Shown: positions 33,435 to 36,708 of the stretch, piece by piece
Numbering within the stretch: the stretch's first letter is position 1
Layout of the letters: the number at the start of each line of letters is the position of its first letter
Assembly (NCBI GenBank): GCA_012800355.1
Contig: JAAZJL010000074.1
Span: 1-36,708 of the forward strand
Direction: 5' to 3'
DNA: 36,708 nt
Source: Erysipelotrichia bacterium
Lineage (GTDB): Bacteria > Bacillota_I > Bacilli_A > Erysipelotrichales > Erysipelotrichaceae
Made by a program: the position numbers and the translations under genes
Notes under the pieces: generated by a model
What the model saw: the letters and a program-made list of their open reading frames with translations, nothing else
The model's database searches: none
What the model was told of the DNA's origin: nothing

Positions 33435-33463
33435 ATTATAGTGTTTAATCACTTTTATTGCAA
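33435..33463 (-). promoter_or_regulatory. Promoter of the mraZ division operon
   Basis: TTGCAA (-35, 33458-33463), a 17-base spacer and TATAAT (-10, 33435-33440) on the minus strand. It is the only promoter here with a perfect -10 and no TGn extension. Confidence 0.75.
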
Positions 33464-33475
33464 TAGCAAAAACAC

Positions 33476-33502
33476 AAAAAAAACAAAATATTTGCTATTT
33501 TG
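33476..33502 (-). terminator. Second of two tandem terminators upstream of mraZ
   Basis: A 7-bp stem, CAAAATA/TATTTTG with loop GCAAA, followed by eight T on the minus strand. It isolates the mraZ promoter from rpmF transcription. Confidence 0.65.
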
Positions 33503-33550
33503 TCTCTTTTTTTATGAAAATTGGTGTTTTATTATCATTTAATTAATTTT

Positions 33551-33586
33551 AAAAATAAAAAAAAGCAACAGTTAATTCTGCTGCTT
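33551..33586 (-). terminator. Intrinsic terminator of rpmF
   Basis: A 9-bp stem, AAGCAGCAG/CTGTTGCTT (one G-U pair) with a 6-base loop, followed by eight T-rich bases on the minus strand, 16 bases after the rpmF stop. Confidence 0.85.
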
Positions 33587-33601
33587 AATACTTAATTACA
33601 A

Positions 33602-33748
33602 CTATTTTTGTCCGCATTCACATTGGTGGTGTGGTCTTTTGTATTCTCCACAATTTGGACACTTAACCAATGTAGGAGCAACTAATTTGTAGTGTGTTCT
33701 ACGTTTGTTTTTTCTTGTTTTTGATACTCTTCTTTGTTGAACTGCCAT
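33602..33748 (-). CDS. rpmF: 50S ribosomal protein L32
   Basis: 48-residue ribosomal protein, [20 protein letters not shown] at the N-terminus. The zinc ribbon reads CPNC (30-33) and then CEC (43-45), giving C-x2-C-x9-C-x-C, one residue shorter in the last knuckle than the common C-x2-C. The C-terminal tail is shorter than in Bacillus (~59 residues). GGAGGGGAG precedes the ATG. It directly follows yceD, the universal partner of rpmF. Confidence 0.95.
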   Translation of the reverse strand: MAVQQRRVSKTRKNKRRTHYKLVAPTLVKCPNCGEYKRPHHQCECGQK

Positions 33749-33760
33749 TGTTCTCCCCTC

Positions 33761-34276
33761 CTATTCATCCTGCGGTATAAATTCTTTTAATTTTGCGAGT
33801 CTAGGATCAACTTTCTTTTCTTTCTGTTTATTGTAAGTTTCTTCACTTATAACTTCCCAGCCATCACCTTTTGGATAATCTATCTTACCACTTTTTACTA
33901 CTTTAATTGGTATCTCAATTAAAATTAATTGCAATACAGTTGGTAACAACTCTATAACGTCACCATCAACTTTTAATATGTTTACATCTTCTTCTTTTTT
34001 GTCAAATGTGAAGATTTCATCAGCTTCTGTTTCAATTGGAACTATCACATCTTCAAATGTGATATCACAACCTACTGTTACAGAACCATTTAGTTCGAAG
34101 TGAATTGCTAGCTGTTGACTTCCTGGATCATAAATACCATCAGCTTTTACATGCATATCATTGACTTTCCTAATCCTAGGAAATTGTTTTGATATTTCGT
34201 TTGTAAATTTAATGTCTTCATCAATTACCAGATGATAATCCTTTAACTGTAACAAATCAGTACGTGAATATATCAT
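33761..34276 (-). CDS. yceD: YceD/DUF177 family protein
   Basis: 171 residues. The family is encoded next to rpmF in most bacteria and is linked to 23S rRNA processing. Recognised by SVTVGCDITFEDVIVPIET (about 65-83; Cys retained) and the C-terminal DPRLAKLKEF. AAGGAGG precedes the ATG, and rpmF starts 12 bases after its stop. Confidence 0.9.
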   Translation of the reverse strand: MIYSRTDLLQLKDYHLVIDEDIKFTNEISKQFPRIRKVNDMHVKADGIYDPGSQQLAIHFELNGSVTVGCDITFEDVIVPIETEADEIFTFDKKEEDVNILKVDGDVIELLPTVLQLILIEIPIKVVKSGKIDYPKGDGWEVISEETYNKQKEKKVDPRLAKLKEFIPQDE

Positions 34277-34302
34277 AGAAGACCTCCTTGCACAGCCTTT
34301 TA

Positions 34303-34331
34303 ATAATATAACAATCTTTCAACTTAGTCAA
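34303..34331 (-). promoter_or_regulatory. Promoter of yceD-rpmF
   Basis: TTGACT (-35, 34326-34331) overlapping the stop codon of the hydrolase gene, a 17-base spacer and TATTAT (-10, 34303-34308), minus strand. Confidence 0.7.
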
Positions 34332-35265
34332 CAATTAGTTGATTTTTTTCTTTCTGCTGAGTTAGTTGCATACTTAGCCAAGTAAGTATATCTTTATAAA
34401 CTATTTTCTTTTCCTTTTCATTTAAAATCTCGTGACGCATATTTTGATAGATATTAGCTTCGATTTTAGTATAACCAACTTTTGACATATGATTTAGAGC
34501 ATTTTTAAAGCCAGTTCCTACATCGGCACACACATCATCTTCACCTACAATAAATAATATTGGCAACTGTTTTTTAAGTACTCTCCAATCACTTTTAGTG
34601 TAAACATCTTGCATTCCGTCCAACAAGTCATAAAACCCTCTGTTAGTGAATGGAAAACCACATAATGGATCAGCAATATAAGCATCAACATTTTCGTTAT
34701 TATAACTTAACCAATCATATTTAGTGTTGGGTTTGGCAAGAAACCTATTATAATCACTGGCATCTGTCAAAAACTTTGAGACAGATTTTGGTTTCATCAT
34801 GCTAGCTGCTATTTTAGCAAGACCAGCTTTATTATTATAAGCAGGCATCCCTGAAAAAATTGCTCCATCAATAATATCTTCATACCTCTTTAAATATGAA
34901 TGACCAATTAATGCTCCCATTGAATGACCTAAAATAAAGAATGGTATATGAGGATATCTTTCTCTAATTTCAAGAGAAAACATATGAATATCCTGCAAAT
35001 TAACTAACCATCCGTTTTTATCAGCAAAATATCCTAGTGGAATAGAATCACTAACACTTTCACCATGGCCTCTATTATCTACAACAATAGTGATACAACC
35101 AAAAGCAGTCAAAACATTAGCTAATTGATCATACCTTTCCTTATGTTCTGCCATACCATGAATAATTTGTACAACAGCTTTAGGATTTTCACACGTATAT
35201 ACATTAGCGGATAAGATTAGATCGTCTGTTTGACTCTTTAATGTCAATTTCTCTTTCTTAATCAT
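34324..35265 (-). CDS. Alpha/beta hydrolase, lysophospholipase/monoacylglycerol lipase type
   Basis: 313 residues from the ATG at 35265 (AAGAGGTG is well spaced; an in-frame TTG lies just before). Serine-hydrolase landmarks: oxyanion region VQIIHGMAEHKERY, DNRGHGES, nucleophile elbow GHSMG (Ser about 115), acid in VGEDDVCAD and catalytic His in NMRHEILNE. The pattern matches Hydrolase_4 monoacylglycerol lipases. There is no signal peptide, so it is cytoplasmic. The substrate is not determined. It is divergent from tmcAL. Confidence 0.9.
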   Translation of the reverse strand: MIKKEKLTLKSQTDDLILSANVYTCENPKAVVQIIHGMAEHKERYDQLANVLTAFGCITIVVDNRGHGESVSDSIPLGYFADKNGWLVNLQDIHMFSLEIRERYPHIPFFILGHSMGALIGHSYLKRYEDIIDGAIFSGMPAYNNKAGLAKIAASMMKPKSVSKFLTDASDYNRFLAKPNTKYDWLSYNNENVDAYIADPLCGFPFTNRGFYDLLDGMQDVYTKSDWRVLKKQLPILFIVGEDDVCADVGTGFKNALNHMSKVGYTKIEANIYQNMRHEILNEKEKKIVYKDILTWLSMQLTQQKEKNQLIVD

Positions 35266-35372
35266 CAATAAACACCTCTTTTATGAATTCAATTCTTCCT
35301 TTTTGCATTTTTCAATATTTTACAACATAATATATTATAATATATATTAGTAAAAAAATTAAGGTGCGTTTT

Positions 35373-36488
35373 ATGAAGGTATGTGGACTAATTGTAGAAT
35401 ATAATCCGTTACACAATGGACATCTATATCATCTACAAAAAGCTCGACAATTAACTGATGCTGAAATTGTTATCGCTGTTATGAGTGGTAACTTCGTTCA
35501 GCGTGGTGAATTTGCTCTTGTTGATAAATGGGCCAGAGCAAAAGCTGCTATTGAAGCTGGAGTTGACATTGTATTAGAATTACCATTTGTCTTTGCCATT
35601 CAAAGTGCTACCCAATTTGGCAAAAATGCAATTGATATATTAGCTAAAGCTAAATGCAATTATATAGTCTTTGGTTCAGAAATCAATAACTTAGAAGAAT
35701 TAAAAGAAATAGCTTCTATGAGTTTTAATATTGATAACTTTAAAGAAACTATGAAAAAAGGATACTCATATCCAGCTACTTATGGTTACTTTGCTGATAG
35801 TTATGGTCCAAATGATATCTTGGCAATTTCTTATTTAAGAGCCTTACAAAATTATCCAGAAATAACACCGATTTCCATCTTAAGATCATCTAATTATCAT
35901 AATGATGATTTAAATGAAAAATTTCCAAGTGCCAAAGCAATTAGAACCGCTTTAAAAAATAATAAAGATATAACAAATTATACTCCAATGAAGGATTTAG
36001 ATAAGTACCCTTCACCTAATTGGAATGAATTCTATGGTTATATTAGAAACCTTTTATTAACAACGCCAAAAAAACAGCTTCAAGAAATTTTTTTGATGGA
36101 TGAAGGGATTGAAAATCATTTATATAAATGTGCTTATAAATGTTACACCTTTAAACAATTTATCAACAAATCCGTAACTAGAAGGTATACTACTAGTCGA
36201 ATTCAAAGAACACTTTGTCATCTATTGGTTCATAATACTAAAAAAGAGATGGAAAAAATTGTTGAATACGATACTCTTAGACCATTAGCATTTTCCAAAA
36301 AAGGGCAAGAGTATTTAAAGTTATTACAACAGCAAGAAGTAAAAATAGCTAATCATTTTACTGCCAACATTAGACAATATCGAGATATTGAGTTTAAAGC
36401 TGCTATTGCTTATAGCATGAATATGGATGAAAATATGAAAGAATATATTACCAGAAGTGAAATATCTGGTTTAAACTATAAAAAGTAA
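35373..36488 (+). CDS. tmcAL: tRNA(Met) cytidine acetate ligase
   Basis: Makes N4-acetylcytidine at the wobble position of elongator tRNA-Met from acetate and ATP. The 371 residues start at the ATG at 35373 (MKVCGLIVEYNPLHNGH) with AAGGTG 6 bases upstream, rather than the in-frame GTG nine bases earlier. The nucleotidyltransferase HxGH-type motif is NPLHNGH, followed by IAVMSGNFVQRGEFALVDKWARA and VLELPF. The family is encoded near yceD-rpmF in Bacillus, as here. Confidence 0.95.
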   Translation: MKVCGLIVEYNPLHNGHLYHLQKARQLTDAEIVIAVMSGNFVQRGEFALVDKWARAKAAIEAGVDIVLELPFVFAIQSATQFGKNAIDILAKAKCNYIVFGSEINNLEELKEIASMSFNIDNFKETMKKGYSYPATYGYFADSYGPNDILAISYLRALQNYPEITPISILRSSNYHNDDLNEKFPSAKAIRTALKNNKDITNYTPMKDLDKYPSPNWNEFYGYIRNLLLTTPKKQLQEIFLMDEGIENHLYKCAYKCYTFKQFINKSVTRRYTTSRIQRTLCHLLVHNTKKEMEKIVEYDTLRPLAFSKKGQEYLKLLQQQEVKIANHFTANIRQYRDIEFKAAIAYSMNMDENMKEYITRSEISGLNYKK

Positions 36489-36492
36489 AAAA

Positions 36493-36520
36493 AGGATTTT
36501 TATAGCAAAATCCTCTTTTT
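36493..36520 (+). terminator. Intrinsic terminator of tmcAL
   Basis: An 8-bp stem, AGGATTTT/AAAATCCT, with a 6-base loop, followed by CTTTTT. It shields the IS element downstream. Confidence 0.8.
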
Positions 36521-36589
36521 ATCAAGCAAGATAATTTTACTTTGAAATGAATAACTAATCTTTATAACTCAAAGGAGTCTTTTGATATG

Positions 36590-36644
36590 ATCCCTCCAAA
36601 GTAGACACACGAAATATACAAAAGTGAGTTTACAGTGGAGGGAT
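36590..36644 (+). promoter_or_regulatory. Hairpin pairing the IS end with the transposase ribosome site
   Basis: ATCCCTCCA at 36590-36598 in the presumed terminal repeat is an exact complement of TGGAGGGAT at 36636-36644, which contains the GGAGGG ribosome site of the transposase gene. RNA read in from outside the element would fold this 9-bp stem and hide the site. Confidence 0.55.
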
Positions 36645-36650
36645 TTTATT

Positions 36651-36708
36651 ATGGGAAGAAAACCAAAGATATCTTATGAAGAAAAGATACAAGCAGTCGA
36701 AGATTATC
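36651..36708 (+). CDS. IS3-type transposase OrfA, N-terminal fragment (cut by window edge)
   Basis: 19 residues, MGRKPKISYEEKIQAVEDY, then the window ends. The start (basic residues followed by a first helix of EEKIQAVEDY type) resembles the helix-turn-helix OrfA of IS3-family elements. GGAGGG is 8 bases upstream of the ATG. The fragment is too short for a firm family call. Confidence 0.65.
   Translation, partial: MGRKPKISYEEKIQAVEDY

Larger units (their letters stand above)
36588..36708 (+). mobile_element. Left end of an insertion sequence, probably IS3 family
   Basis: A transposase-type reading frame begins at 36651, and 63 bases upstream lies TGATCCCTCCAAAGTAGACA, a plausible terminal inverted repeat starting with the TG typical of IS3-family ends. 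The right end and most of the element lie outside the window, so family and boundaries are tentative. Confidence 0.6.

Noticed and set aside
33464-33500. AATAGCAAA/TTTGCTATT inverted repeat as an operator of mraZ
   Set aside because: It is better explained as part of the local terminator (CAAAATA/TATTTTG plus T8) and the adjoining -35 region.
111-36488. Genetic code 4 (TGA as Trp)
   Set aside because: All genes are complete under the standard code, use TGG for Trp, and one gene ends in TGA.

Overview
The window is a low-GC, gene-dense bacterial chromosome segment that uses the standard genetic code. Two T-box leaders, a Bacillota-type cell-division cluster (sepF, ylmH, divIVA, mraZ), the ComN-SecDF-RecJ-Apt-Rel-HisS-AspS gene order and AGGAGG-like ribosome sites point to Bacillota. 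Strong A+T bias, an EF-P without the usual loop lysine, a reduced SecDF and near-absence of TGA stops suggest Erysipelotrichia or a close relative of Mollicutes (inference; no 16S rRNA is present). 32 complete protein genes and one truncated transposase gene are called. No tRNA, rRNA or CRISPR array was seen, and no gene-free stretch exceeds 300 bases.

Layout, left to right. (1) 1-5477, minus: sepF-ylmH-divIVA, a T-box leader (Ile codon ATC), ileS, a terminator, then a SpoU-type rRNA methyltransferase. (2) 5665-7837, plus: an ABC ATPase and an unrecognised multi-spanning permease. (3) 7861-11119, minus: a GPH-type sugar symporter and a GH13 alpha-1,6-glucosidase with an extra N-terminal domain. 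(4) 11339-13346, minus: a DUF2779 nuclease-like protein with a Cas4-like cysteine set, then hpf. (5) 13437-18215, minus: efp, an unrecognised 638-residue tail-anchored acidic/Q-rich protein, cmk, der and HU, closed by a strong terminator. (6) 18420-21700, minus: a T-box leader with overlapping Asp/His specifier codons, then hisS-aspS. (7) 21745-33389, minus: mraZ-rsmH-ftsL-ftsI-mraY running into comN-secDF-recJ-apt and rel. (8) 33602-36488: yceD-rpmF and an alpha/beta hydrolase (minus), and divergent tmcAL (plus). (9) 36588-36708: left end of an insertion sequence, probably IS3 family.

Most genes are housekeeping: aminoacylation and its tRNA-sensing control, translation (EF-P, L32, HPF, Der, TmcAL), septum and wall synthesis, and stringent response. 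The departures from the textbook versions are the main interest: an EF-P with Met where the modified Lys should be; a SecDF that keeps its SecD head but has lost the membrane Asp/Arg residues and the SecF periplasmic domain; a hisS-aspS T-box whose acceptor-pairing base favours tRNA-Asp; a large tail-anchored protein of unknown role; and an IS end that can mask its own transposase ribosome site.
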